From: CAZGAH01 sp964523295
GTDB lineage: Bacteria > Desulfobacterota > Desulfovibrionia > Desulfovibrionales > Desulfovibrionaceae
Reading direction: 5' to 3'
Assembly: GCA_964523295.1 (NCBI GenBank)
Contig: CAZGAH010000012.1
Span: 6,357 to 70,356, forward strand
Length of the DNA stretch: 64,000 nt
Part shown: positions 1-9,576 of the stretch, in pieces
Layout: the number at the start of each line of letters is the position of its first letter
Position numbering within the stretch: position 1 is the first letter of the stretch
Notes under the pieces: model-generated
What the model was told of the DNA's origin: nothing
The model's input: only the letters and a program-made list of their open reading frames with translations
The model's database searches: none
Position numbers and translations under genes: made by a program

Positions 1-1
1 C

Positions 2-817
2 GGATCAGCCCCCGCGACCGCCGCAAGCGGCAGCCCGACGCCGGCGCCGGGCGCGACCACTGCCCCGGGCGCTACCGCGACCACGCAACCGCCTCCGACC
101 GGAGACCAGGGCGCCGTCGCGCCCTTGCCGGCAGCCCCGCCGCGGTGGCTCGATGAGCCGGGAATGACGCGCTTTGACCTGCGTATCGATACCCCGGGCG
201 CCGTACTCACGTCCTATGGCGACGACGTGGTCGTCCGGCGCGACAACGAAGGCAAGTATCTCGCCGCACCGACGCAACGCGAGGTGCGCGTGCGCTATCC
301 TGTCAAGGGCGGCAAGGACTTCAAGCTGGACGTCATCATCTCGAATGTCTTCGACCTGAACATACGCGAAGGCTATGTCGGCCGATACAATCTCTTCAAT
401 ATACGCTATAAAAACGGTGTGACCGACTACTTCACTATCAACCTGTTTCAGGACGAATCCTTCGTCTGGCAAAGCCGGTATTCGATATCCAGCGTGGGAC
501 CAAGCAGCACGGACAGGGCCAACACGAACTTTTTTCCCTGGGATAACGGACTGAATTTCAATAATTACACGGTGATCAAATCGCCGGGAATGATCAAGTT
601 CTTCTCCAACGGGGAATTCGTCCGGACCGAACCTTCCCAAGGCGACGAGATGGTGTCCGTGGAAATGCCGCTGCGGTATAATGAACGACTCTACAATGTT
701 ATCGTCAGGGACACGACACCGCACCCGACGCCGCCCTCTGCGGATCAGACCGGCGCAACCGCCCCCGCGCCGGCGTCAGCTCCTGCGCCCGGCGCAGTCA
801 AGGAAGCCAAGCCATGA
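2..817 (+). CDS. Exported Pro/Ala-rich hypothetical protein, 5' end missing
   Basis: The frame is already open at the first base, so the true start lies upstream of the window. The visible first 45 or so residues are almost only Ala, Pro, Thr and Gly, typical of a flexible linker in an exported or envelope protein. A folded region of about 150 residues follows (from WLDEPGM), rich in beta-type sequence and aromatic residues such as GYVGRYNLFNIRYKNG, and the protein ends in a second Pro/Ala tail. I do not recognise the family. The stop codon overlaps the start of the next gene (ATGA), so the two are translationally coupled and probably act together at the cell envelope. Function is unknown. 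Confidence 0.7.
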   Translation, partial: GSAPATAASGSPTPAPGATTAPGATATTQPPPTGDQGAVAPLPAAPPRWLDEPGMTRFDLRIDTPGAVLTSYGDDVVVRRDNEGKYLAAPTQREVRVRYPVKGGKDFKLDVIISNVFDLNIREGYVGRYNLFNIRYKNGVTDYFTINLFQDESFVWQSRYSISSVGPSSTDRANTNFFPWDNGLNFNNYTVIKSPGMIKFFSNGEFVRTEPSQGDEMVSVEMPLRYNERLYNVIVRDTTPHPTPPSADQTGATAPAPASAPAPGAVKEAKP

Positions 818-1683
818 TCAAGAAAATCATCTTCTATACCTTGTTGGCCGCTGTGCTGGGTTTTTTCTATCTCATTTACTGCCAGACCACGACAAGGCTC
901 GACCCCTCTGCCGTCGCACGTTCGGAAAGAACGCCGTTCTGGTTCATGACCTGGCAGACCAGCCCCGAGGCCAAACCGGAAGCCGTCGCCACGGCGCCCG
1001 TGCCGCAGCCTGAGCAGACGAAGCCGGCGCAACCGACGCCGCCCGCACAACCGGCCCAACCGGCACCCCCAGACAAAAAAACGCAACCGTCACAGCCGAC
1101 CCAGCAAGCACAATCGACGCAACCGGCCCAACCTGCACAGCCGGCGCAATCGCCGTCGCGCTCCCTGGGCACGAGCAACGTACCTTCACCGTCGCTCATC
1201 GAATACGCCGTACATGGCTGGCCGAGCCGATCCATTGTCGCCCCCCGGCCAGCCGTAGATCTCATGGTTGAAAAGCTCCGGCAGCAAGGGGTGGAAGAGC
1301 GGCTGAAGCCTCTGGCTCCGGCGCCGGAACTCACCGCTCCGCCGCCAGCACCGGCAAAGGCGGAAGCACAAACCGAGAAAAAGAGCAGGACAACCAAGGC
1401 CTCCGGCAAGACAACGGAAAAGCAGAGCCACACGTACTCTTATGTCATTCTTGAAAATTCCTATCGGCGCGAGGCGGAAGCGAACAACCGCGTCTCCCAG
1501 CTCCAGTCCGCCGGCTACCCGGTCTTCGTCGCCAAGGCGGAACTCGGCTCCAAGGGCGTCTTCTATCGCGTGCTCTTCGGACCCTTCGCCAACAAGGAAG
1601 AGGCCAACCAGGCCAAAGAAAAACTTCAGGGCAAGCCCGACATAAAACACCTGCTGATCCTTCGGCATTCGGCGATCGACTGA
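814..1683 (+). CDS. Membrane-anchored SPOR-domain protein
   Basis: The 289-residue protein has one N-terminal membrane segment (about residues 4-23, FYTLLAAVLGFFYLIYC), a long Pro/Gln/Ala linker with PAQPAQPA-like repeats (about 60-125), a middle region and a C-terminal SPOR domain (about 207-285, from YSYVILENSYRREAEANN to the end). SPOR domains bind peptidoglycan stripped of stem peptides, usually at division sites. The layout resembles FtsN/DedD-like proteins, but the locus gives no direct link to division. It overlaps the preceding gene by four bases and is probably its partner. Family assignment is firm; cellular role is inferred. Confidence 0.8.
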   Translation: MIKKIIFYTLLAAVLGFFYLIYCQTTTRLDPSAVARSERTPFWFMTWQTSPEAKPEAVATAPVPQPEQTKPAQPTPPAQPAQPAPPDKKTQPSQPTQQAQSTQPAQPAQPAQSPSRSLGTSNVPSPSLIEYAVHGWPSRSIVAPRPAVDLMVEKLRQQGVEERLKPLAPAPELTAPPPAPAKAEAQTEKKSRTTKASGKTTEKQSHTYSYVILENSYRREAEANNRVSQLQSAGYPVFVAKAELGSKGVFYRVLFGPFANKEEANQAKEKLQGKPDIKHLLILRHSAID

Positions 1684-1714
1684 CGGCACGCCCGCGTCCT
1701 GAGCGACAGCCCTA

Positions 1715-1736
1715 CTGCCGGCAGTCCGCCCGGCAG
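1715..1736. terminator. Hairpin between convergent genes
   Basis: A perfect 7-bp stem (CTGCCGG / CCGGCAG) with an 8-base loop lies in the 69-base space between the SPOR gene and the convergent sulfotransferase gene. There is no clear U-run, so terminator function on either strand is only suggested by position. Confidence 0.35.
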
Positions 1737-1752
1737 CGGATCGTTCCGTGGG

Positions 1753-2511
1753 TTATCCCAACCGCTCGTAGCCGAAATGGCGCATGAGCGCCTGATCCAC
1801 CCGCTCGTTCACCAGTGCCACGGCCTGCGGCGTCAGGGAGTCTTTCCAGCGCTCCCGCGCGTAGTAGTCGCTGTAGAACCCCGAGTCCTTGCCTGATTCC
1901 TTGGTCGAGGCCTCGTGATTGACGAAATCCGGCGATAAGCGCGACCATCCGAAGCGTCGGGCCAGGTCGTCGATAATACCGGCCGGATCTGCCAGAAGCG
2001 CCTCGAAGGTCAGGTTCACGATCGGCAATGCACGCGCGCTGGTCAGGTAGGCCGCGTTTTTGATGTTCCACAGTTCCACCGGACTGGACAGCCGGCGCGG
2101 CGCGTTGTCGCGAAAAACCGTTTTCCAGGGCTGCCGGAGAAAGGTTTCGAAATCCGGCTTACCCTGCGGATACTGCTGATGATACGGACGCCGGTAGAGT
2201 GAAACCAGCCAGGAATATGGATTTTTGGTCAGCGTGACGACAACCGGATTGGCAAAGGCCCTGGCGTAGCGTTCCAGGATATGCGCGGGTTTCATCAAGG
2301 CGTGCTTCCACCCCAGCGTACGCCGCCAGTTCAGGGCGAAATAGATGTCCCGAACCAGCTCTTCGCCCGGCAGGCGTTCCTGCAGCCGCATGACCCGGGG
2401 CGGAACCACGCCCGGAATCTCGATCACGTCCAGATTCAAGGCGATCAGCCGGCTCAGATAATTCGTGCCGGTGTTCCGCTCGCCGTACAGTTTGACATGC
2501 GCCCTGCTCAC
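1753..2511 (-). CDS. Sulfotransferase-like P-loop protein (second of pair)
   Basis: The 252-residue protein starts with GTG. LYGERNTGTNYLSRL (about residues 8-22) fits the 5'-phosphosulfate loop of PAPS-dependent sulfotransferases. VVTLTKNPYSWLVSLYRR (about 95-112) fits the region that contacts the 3'-phosphate. The family moves sulfate from PAPS to carbohydrate or other acceptors. The start overlaps the stop of the upstream sulfotransferase-like gene (GTGA), giving a two-gene unit. The pair diverges from an SGNH-like gene, which suggests glycan modification at the surface. The acceptor cannot be told from sequence. Confidence 0.7.
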   Translation of the reverse strand: MSRAHVKLYGERNTGTNYLSRLIALNLDVIEIPGVVPPRVMRLQERLPGEELVRDIYFALNWRRTLGWKHALMKPAHILERYARAFANPVVVTLTKNPYSWLVSLYRRPYHQQYPQGKPDFETFLRQPWKTVFRDNAPRRLSSPVELWNIKNAAYLTSARALPIVNLTFEALLADPAGIIDDLARRFGWSRLSPDFVNHEASTKESGKDSGFYSDYYARERWKDSLTPQAVALVNERVDQALMRHFGYERLG

Positions 2512-3557
2512 CGGCGTCGCTCCGCGTCCTGCCTGATGAGTTCTGTGCGCGGCAGACCGGGCGACTGCGACGCCGCGGCCGCGACGCCATGGACGCCGCG
2601 CGCTTTAAGACTGCGGACGAAAAGGGCCTTGCAGACGCGCCAGCCCGCATCGAGCGCCGGGTCACCGATCGCGCGCAACGCCTGCCCCAGCCCTTCGCAC
2701 TCGGCGTCGAGCGTCTCTGCGTAGAGCGTAAAGTCGGGACCCGGACCACAGGTCGGCGTCCGGCAATCGTCCAGTCGCAGCGTTGCGAGCCCGCTGGCAG
2801 CCACAAGCTCACGTTCGGCCTCGGCCCGGTAGTCCGGCTCCAGCGCGGCGCGCGTAAGTTCCAGCACCAGGTCCGCGTACGGTACGGACAAAGCCGTCTG
2901 CACGGCATAACAACGCAAGAAAAGGCGCAGTGCGTCGGACTCGGACATATCCCTGGCCAGCGTATCGAGCTCGTTCTCTGGCAAAACCGGCGCGGAAAAC
3001 AAGGGTGCCAGCTGCGGCCGACGCAAGGCCTGCTCCCGGACGCAGGCCAGCATTTTCACGAAGTAGGGATTTCCGTTGCGTCGCTGCGTGATCACGGACA
3101 GCCACTGGTCGAAAGGATCACGCACGGTGACAACCTGAAGCCCCGGAACATGTTGCCGGAACCAGGCCACGCGTCCGAGCGAGCGGCAGAAACCGAAGAC
3201 CGGCGTACGTCCCTGTCCGATGGCCTGGTCGACGAGCGAACGGATGTAGCGAATCAGGGGCTCCTCGTCGCGGAGCGGGAGAAAAAAGTCGTCCCAGGTG
3301 AAGGCCGCGGCAAACAAGGCCACGCCGTTTTCCGGCCGCAGCAGGGGCGCATATTCGGCGAAATAGGGCGCTGAGAGCCCTGCGTGACCCGAATTCCAGC
3401 TGTCCGGCCGCAGCTTGCCCAGTTCGTCGGGCGTGATCGTGGCCAGGACCTCGTGAAAGGGCTCGTAATAGGCGCATACGTCGGCGCAGGCGCGAAATCT
3501 GCTCCAGAGATAGGTGCTCCCGCTACGAAAGGCGCTATGGAGAAAAACAGGGCGCAT
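2508..3557 (-). CDS. Sulfotransferase-like P-loop protein (first of pair)
   Basis: The 349-residue protein starts with a clear nucleotide-binding segment, FLHSAFRSGSTYLWSRF (about residues 4-20), comparable with the PAPS-binding loop of sulfotransferases. VVTVRDPFDQWLSVITQRR (about 142-160) matches the RDP motif that binds the 3'-phosphate in this superfamily. It shares little sequence with the next gene, so the two are not a recent duplication. They are coupled by a four-base overlap. A role in sulfating or otherwise decorating an exported glycan is inferred from the neighbouring envelope genes. Confidence 0.7.
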   Translation of the reverse strand: MRPVFLHSAFRSGSTYLWSRFRACADVCAYYEPFHEVLATITPDELGKLRPDSWNSGHAGLSAPYFAEYAPLLRPENGVALFAAAFTWDDFFLPLRDEEPLIRYIRSLVDQAIGQGRTPVFGFCRSLGRVAWFRQHVPGLQVVTVRDPFDQWLSVITQRRNGNPYFVKMLACVREQALRRPQLAPLFSAPVLPENELDTLARDMSESDALRLFLRCYAVQTALSVPYADLVLELTRAALEPDYRAEAERELVAASGLATLRLDDCRTPTCGPGPDFTLYAETLDAECEGLGQALRAIGDPALDAGWRVCKALFVRSLKARGVHGVAAAASQSPGLPRTELIRQDAERRR

Positions 3558-3779
3558 CGGACTATGCCCTCCTGAAAGGCGGTTGCCGAAATCAGTACGA
3601 ACCCGGCCGTGCGCCAGAGGCAGCGCCGCGCCAGAGGCAGCGCCGCGCCAGAGCCGGCGCGGCGGTGGCGCGTAGCGAAAGGCCGCTCTTTCTTTTCGGC
3701 TGCTCCGGCCGTAAACTCAAGCGCAAAAATGCCGATAAACGCCTCGACGAGGCCATGTTTTTTATTCGGAGAAATACCC

Positions 3780-4547
3780 ATGAGCGCGTGCAGCATCTTC
3801 GACCTTGAACCAATTCCCGGCATCGAGGACAAAAACGACCTCCGCGAGCTTGCCGCAAACCTGAAGCGGATTCAGGCGGAGCAATACCCGGAGCGGGCGA
3901 TCTTCTGCCTCGGCGAGTGCCATACCAAGGTCTTTTCGTATATCGGCGCGCGCTATCGCTCGTTCAAGACACCCATCGTAGCCCTGCCCCGCCGCGGCGC
4001 CACGGCGGCGGGATTGCCGAAACTACGCACGGAGACCAAGTCCAAACTATTCTTCAGTACCTACCTGAAATACGTCAACCCGGCAGCGACGTTGATTTTC
4101 TGCTTCGGCGAGGTGGACTGCAACCTGGTCATACCGTTCCGGATGGAGAAAAACAACAGCACGGCCGAGCAGGAGATTCAGTTCTGCATCAGGAACTATT
4201 TCACCTTTCTCGACAGCGTGCGCCGCAAAGGCTTCTCGCGTATCGTGCTCTACAACGTGGAACTGCCCTCGCAATTCACGACCCACCACCCCAAGAATCC
4301 CAAACGCACCATGCGCCTGGACATCCGCGCGCGCACCAGAATAACCGTGCGCTTCAATCAGGTTCTGCGTGAGCGCTGCCAGGAACGCGGCTTTTCCTTC
4401 ATCGACCTGGAACCCCGAATGCTCGATCCGCAAACCACGCTGGTCCGCGAAGAATTCCTCACCGGCGACCCCTCGGCACACAACCTCAAACTGAAGGCCC
4501 TGGCCCCGCTGGTGGTGGAGGAACTCCGCAGGCTGGGGTATGATTAG
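3780..4547 (+). CDS. SGNH/GDSL-like hydrolase-type protein
   Basis: I chose the ATG at 3780 because a GGAGA ribosome site precedes it. The open frame extends to 3609, but that part is Arg/Ala-rich and includes a short direct repeat. The product is 255 residues. LGECHTKVF near residue 40 and CFGEVDCN near residue 102 resemble blocks of SGNH-fold proteins encoded in glycan and sulfotransferase clusters. A C-terminal block with AHNLK could supply the His of such a site. It is divergent from the sulfotransferase pair. Acyl or sulfo-ester chemistry on a surface polymer is plausible but not shown. Confidence 0.55.
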   Translation: MSACSIFDLEPIPGIEDKNDLRELAANLKRIQAEQYPERAIFCLGECHTKVFSYIGARYRSFKTPIVALPRRGATAAGLPKLRTETKSKLFFSTYLKYVNPAATLIFCFGEVDCNLVIPFRMEKNNSTAEQEIQFCIRNYFTFLDSVRRKGFSRIVLYNVELPSQFTTHHPKNPKRTMRLDIRARTRITVRFNQVLRERCQERGFSFIDLEPRMLDPQTTLVREEFLTGDPSAHNLKLKALAPLVVEELRRLGYD

Positions 4548-4896
4548 GGCAATTTCGCGTTGAAACACCATTCTGCTCTGAAACAATATCAGCTCTCCCT
4601 GCTTTCTCACCTCACATCAAACGACCATCCCGCACGCCCAGGGGATAGCGACATCACCGACGTGGACAACTTCCTGATGGACCAACGCAGGGGAATCTGT
4701 TCGCTACGAGGCTTCCTGCTCAAGCGATCGCACCTTGAAGAAGGCACCCCGGCACGGCGCTCACATGCAGCCGCCAGGGACGATCGCCCACTCACGCGGT
4801 CCTACCGAAACGACGAAAACTGCCTATTGACGAAAAACACCGTCGGGAGGTAGAATTCTATCTTGTGCAGGAGCTTTGCGAAACGGAGGTATCTGT
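4548..4896. other. Intergenic stretch, no supported gene
   Basis: The 349 bases hold no supported gene. One 97-codon plus-strand frame (4560-4853) has no ribosome site and no recognisable protein. I see no clear hairpin with a U-run. The last 15 bases contain the GGAGGT ribosome site of the next gene. Confidence 0.5.
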
Positions 4897-5259
4897 ATGC
4901 GTCGTCGCGTTATGCTGCTCACTGCCGGTATGCTGCTCTTCGCCATGACCGCCTCGCTGGGCGTACAGGGGGGCGAATTTACGGGTACGTGGCTCGGATC
5001 CTGCCTCATGTCAAAAGTTGAGGCCCACGTGGACCAGGATGGCGAGCATATCATGGGCGTCTGCTATGTAACGGCTTCGAACGGCGAGCGCTCGCCGTAT
5101 CATTTTACCGGAATCGTCAAGGACGGCGTAATCGAGGCCAAACACCACAGCGGACATGTCTTCACTGGAAAACTTCTGGAAAACGGAGAGATAGCCGGGA
5201 CTGTCGTCACCGCGAAAAGCAAACACCGGCTTGCCCTGACCGCCCGACGCAAGCCCTAG
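4897..5259 (+). CDS. Small exported hypothetical protein
   Basis: The ATG at 4897 lies six bases after a strong GGAGGT, which decides the start over an upstream in-frame TTG. The 120-residue product has a basic N-terminus and a hydrophobic core (MLLTAGMLLFAMTASLGVQG), so it is likely cleaved after about residue 24. The mature part is short, beta-rich and contains two Cys residues. No family is recognised. It is followed 32 bases later by a hybrid response regulator on the same strand, but nothing shows a functional link. Confidence 0.65.
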   Translation: MRRRVMLLTAGMLLFAMTASLGVQGGEFTGTWLGSCLMSKVEAHVDQDGEHIMGVCYVTASNGERSPYHFTGIVKDGVIEAKHHSGHVFTGKLLENGEIAGTVVTAKSKHRLALTARRKP

Positions 5260-5291
5260 CCGCTACACCGGCCCGGCCGGCGTCAAATGCT

Positions 5292-6896
<1,605 letters not shown>

Positions 6897-6915
6897 AATA
6901 AGGGGTGGAGCACGC

Positions 6916-7443
6916 ATGGAGGAACACCGCGATATCCTTACCGCTCCGGAAATGCAGCGTACGCTGGACCGGCTGGCCTGCGAGGTCATCGAGGCGCACG
7001 GTGAATGCCAGCATCTCGTTCTCGTCGGGATACAGCGTCGCGGGGTGGATCTGGCCGAACGCATCAATGCCCTGCTGCAACGCCGCCTGGGNNNNNNNNN
7101 NCAGCTGGATATCAATCTCTACCGCGACGACTGGACCAGCCTGGACCGGCAGCCGCTCATCAACACCACGACGATTCCCTTTTCGATCGACGACCGGGAA
7201 GTGCTGCTCGTTGACGACGTGCTGTTTACCGGCCGGACCATCCGTGCCGCTCTGGAGGCAATCCTCGACTTCGGCCGCCCCAGGCGGGTGGAATTGCTCG
7301 TACTCGTCGACCGCGGGCACCGGGAACTCCCTATCCACGCCGATCATGTCGGCAAGCGCGTCGATACGCTCCGCGGCGAACACGTCAACGTCTATACCCT
7401 GGAACGTGACGGCGTCGATAAAGTCTGCCTGATGGTCTCTTGA
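6916..7443 (+). CDS. pyrR: PyrR: pyr operon attenuator / uracil phosphoribosyltransferase
   Basis: The roughly 175-residue protein matches PyrR: LVLVGIQRRGVDLAERI near residue 35, LDINLYRDDW near 63 and the PRPP-binding loop VLLVDDVLFTGRTIRAAL near 95-112. It ends with the family C-terminus (DKVCLMVS). PyrR senses UMP and PRPP, can bind pyr mRNA to cause attenuation and often has uracil phosphoribosyltransferase activity. No pyr biosynthesis gene is next to it here, so any RNA target lies elsewhere. A ten-N gap interrupts the gene just before LDINLYRDD. A few residues there are unknown, and the gap as written happens to keep the frame. Confidence 0.9.
   Translation: MEEHRDILTAPEMQRTLDRLACEVIEAHGECQHLVLVGIQRRGVDLAERINALLQRRLXXXXQLDINLYRDDWTSLDRQPLINTTTIPFSIDDREVLLVDDVLFTGRTIRAALEAILDFGRPRRVELLVLVDRGHRELPIHADHVGKRVDTLRGEHVNVYTLERDGVDKVCLMVS
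7092..7101. other. Assembly gap inside pyrR
   Basis: Ten Ns. Unlike the other two gaps, the flanks share no terminal overlap, so some bases are truly missing. PyrR homologues have a short segment ending in Pro-Val-Gly before LDI, which should lie here. The real length is not known. Confidence 0.95.
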
Positions 7444-7462
7444 CCCGATCGCCTCCAGTGTA

Positions 7463-7479
7463 TTGCCTCCCCGAGGCAA
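7463..7479. terminator. Hairpin between convergent pyrR and 7518 gene
   Basis: A perfect 7-bp stem, TTGCCTC / GAGGCAA, with a three-base loop lies in the 74-base convergent gap. No U-run follows. Its position suits a bidirectional terminator, but activity is uncertain. Confidence 0.4.
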
Positions 7480-7517
7480 AGCTGACCGCCCGACACGAGG
7501 AGGCAAGAGACAAGACG

Positions 7518-7991
7518 TTATATCAGTGTGTCGAAAATGAAGGTATAAATTTTTCGGATATGCAGTGAGAGTTTGAGAATGCGACTCTTGTCGAGTTGAG
7601 CCGGCGGGATGAGACTGGTTAAAAAATTAGATGCGACTTCGGAGAAATTACTGTCTTTGAATTCGGCCAGAAGCGTCGTGTAGACCTCGACGCGCATGGT
7701 CAACAGTGTGGCGTCTTTTTTGGCATACCGAAGCAGTCCGGGCGCCCGGTCCATGAACAGCGCAAGAATTGCCTTGGAGTCATCGGGAAAAGACTTCTCC
7801 AGAGCCAGGTTCCAGAGCGCGATATACAAGGCATACAGCTCGCGCAACGCCTTTTTGCGCTTGAAGACATGCAGCCTGCCGATGCCGAGAATCAGCCACT
7901 CTATCGAAAAATCAAAAGATGTCAGAATAGCCTGAAAGCGGGAGACAACGACGTCGTGGGATATTCTGCTGACCATGGCTGCTTCAAACAC
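7518..7991 (-). CDS. Hypothetical helical protein
   Basis: The 157-residue product is mostly alpha-helical and rich in Leu, Ala and Lys, without signal peptide or membrane segment. No family is recognised. The start could be the GTG at 7991 or an in-frame ATG at 7976; neither has a strong ribosome site. The gene is visibly more AT-rich than its neighbours (FIFDTLI, KDSNFSEVASNF), which may indicate recent acquisition. It stands alone, convergent with pyrR. Confidence 0.5.
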   Translation of the reverse strand: MFEAAMVSRISHDVVVSRFQAILTSFDFSIEWLILGIGRLHVFKRKKALRELYALYIALWNLALEKSFPDDSKAILALFMDRAPGLLRYAKKDATLLTMRVEVYTTLLAEFKDSNFSEVASNFLTSLIPPAQLDKSRILKLSLHIRKIYTFIFDTLI

Positions 7992-8298
7992 GCCGGATAG
8001 CGCTTCCCCAAAAAGGCAGGTCGTGCAGCGTACATGGCAGTCTTGACGATAATGCGTCGGCAGCGTGGCAATACATGCCCATTCGGATACGTGAAAGTGG
8101 CGTTCACGTCAAACCGAAACAGGCGGATTCAGAGCATCTTTCGGGCGCTCCGTGTCAGGCCACCGAACCTCTCGAACCGCACTCGGGCACTTGCTCCTTG
8201 ATTCCAAAGAATTCTCGGCATAGTATCCTGTCTTCGAAAGGCGCCCGATCCGGAGGGAGCCGGCTGATTTCCTTTACGGCGTCCACAAGGAGCGCACC
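7992..8298. other. Divergent intergenic region
   Basis: The 307 bases separate divergent genes and must carry promoters for both. I see no confident -35/-10 pair, riboswitch or repeat. The last bases include AAGGAG, the ribosome site of the gene at 8299. Confidence 0.45.
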
Positions 8299-9486
8299 AT
8301 GACCAAAACCACCTGCGGCGTTCTGCTCGCCCTCTGCATGATCCTGCTCCTGTCAGCCCCGCCGGCTGTTGCGGAAAGCTTTGGACTGAACGAGGTCTTC
8401 GAGGCGCCGCGCGCCTTCGAGGCCGTCCAGGATATGACCCTGCGCCAGCGCCCGGACAAGAATTCCGAGTCGACCGGCGCCGTGCATCAAGGCGAAATCG
8501 TCTCGGTGTCGGGCCTGGAAAACGGCTGGTTCAAGGTGACCCGAAGCGACGGGACCATCGGTTTCATCTACCAGCGCTTTCTCAAGCCGTCGCAGGCGCC
8601 GGTTCCGGTGCCCGGCGCAACGCCCCAGCCTCCCGCCGCCGCGACAGCGGCGACCACGCCCCAGCCCGTAGTGGGCGGGCCGGGCGCACTGCCGGAGGCT
8701 CAGCCGGGAGCAGCAGGAACCGGCGTCATTCCCGGGGGTCCGGCAGCAACCGCGCCTGCCGCTCCGACAACATCACCCCAGGCGTCACCCCAGGCGCCCG
8801 GTCAGGCCCTGACTCCAGCAGTACCGGCTCAATCAGTACCGGCTCCGTCTGTCCCGCCTGGTGCTGAGGTACCGGCGCCGTCTGTCCCGCCCGGCGCAGA
8901 GGTACCGCCGCCGTCTGTCCCGCCTGGTGCTGAGGTACCGCCGCCGTCTGTCCCGCCTGGTGCTGAGGTACCGCCGCCGGGCTCTCAGCCCGTGCCCGGC
9001 GGCTCCGCAATCAACGCCGCGCCCGGTGGTCAGCCCGTTCCGGGCGGATCGGCGATATCGAGCGCTGCTTCCGGAGGTTCTGCTGCCGCGAACGCCGGCC
9101 CCGGTGCGCAGCAGGCGCCCGGGACCCCGGCCGTTTCAAGCTCCGGCGCAACCGCACCCGAGCCCAGGCCGAAGTCCGGCGGGAGCGCCGACTGCTATCG
9201 CCTGACCCTCAACGAAATCACCGCCACCGGCTCCGTCCGCAATACCCTGGTACACGCGGTCCAGGATTGCTACCTGCTCTCACTGCTGTCCAACCAGTGG
9301 CTGGAGGTCTGGATAAGCTCCGCCGACAATGGCGCCGTATTCGAACTGTTTTCGCCCAAGGGCGCCTCGTTGATCCGGGATGAGATGCATTGGCTGGGAA
9401 AAACCGACGTCGGCGGCGATTACATCATTCTGGTCAACTCCAGAAAAGGCAAGACCGAGTATACCCTCAAAGTCCAGGTGCGCTAA
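8299..9486 (+). CDS. Exported SH3-domain protein with Pro-rich tandem repeats
   Basis: The 395-residue protein has a signal peptide (about 1-25, ending PPAVAES), a bacterial SH3 domain (about 40-97: DMTLRQRPDKNSESTGAV then GWFKVTRSDGTIGFIYQRFL) and a long Pro/Ala/Gly linker. The linker includes four exact 11-residue repeats (PSVPPGAEVPP). A C-terminal domain (about 300-395) with two Cys and the ending GGDYIILVNSRKGKTEYTLKV resembles pre-peptidase C-terminal (PPC-like) beta domains. SH3b domains usually bind cell-wall or protein ligands. A periplasmic or surface binding role is likely; the ligand is unknown. Confidence 0.75.
   Translation: MTKTTCGVLLALCMILLLSAPPAVAESFGLNEVFEAPRAFEAVQDMTLRQRPDKNSESTGAVHQGEIVSVSGLENGWFKVTRSDGTIGFIYQRFLKPSQAPVPVPGATPQPPAAATAATTPQPVVGGPGALPEAQPGAAGTGVIPGGPAATAPAAPTTSPQASPQAPGQALTPAVPAQSVPAPSVPPGAEVPAPSVPPGAEVPPPSVPPGAEVPPPSVPPGAEVPPPGSQPVPGGSAINAAPGGQPVPGGSAISSAASGGSAAANAGPGAQQAPGTPAVSSSGATAPEPRPKSGGSADCYRLTLNEITATGSVRNTLVHAVQDCYLLSLLSNQWLEVWISSADNGAVFELFSPKGASLIRDEMHWLGKTDVGGDYIILVNSRKGKTEYTLKVQVR
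8845..8976 (+). repeat. Four in-frame 33-bp tandem repeats
   Basis: Four consecutive 33-base units begin at 8845, 8878, 8911 and 8944. Each encodes PSVPPGAEVPP or PSVPPGAEVPA. The copies are nearly identical at DNA level, with changes mainly in the second, so they are recent and copy number may vary between strains. The frame is kept because the unit is a multiple of three. Confidence 0.9.
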
Positions 9487-9576
9487 CCCCGATCACGGCC
9501 GGCCGGAACGCCGCCATCGACGATTCCTCTCTGGCCGTCCGGAAGCTCCGGCGGCTTCTGCAGGGCCGGACAACCG

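Noticed and set aside
3614..3647. Two copies of a 17-bp direct repeat upstream of the SGNH-like gene
   Set aside because: Short GC-rich repeat without further structure; probably slippage, and it argues only for the downstream start at 3780.
4560..4853. A 97-codon plus-strand frame
   Set aside because: No ribosome site, no recognisable protein and a composition unlike the coding neighbours.
8845..8976. Direct repeats that could suggest a CRISPR array
   Set aside because: The units are contiguous without spacers and keep the reading frame of an exported protein.
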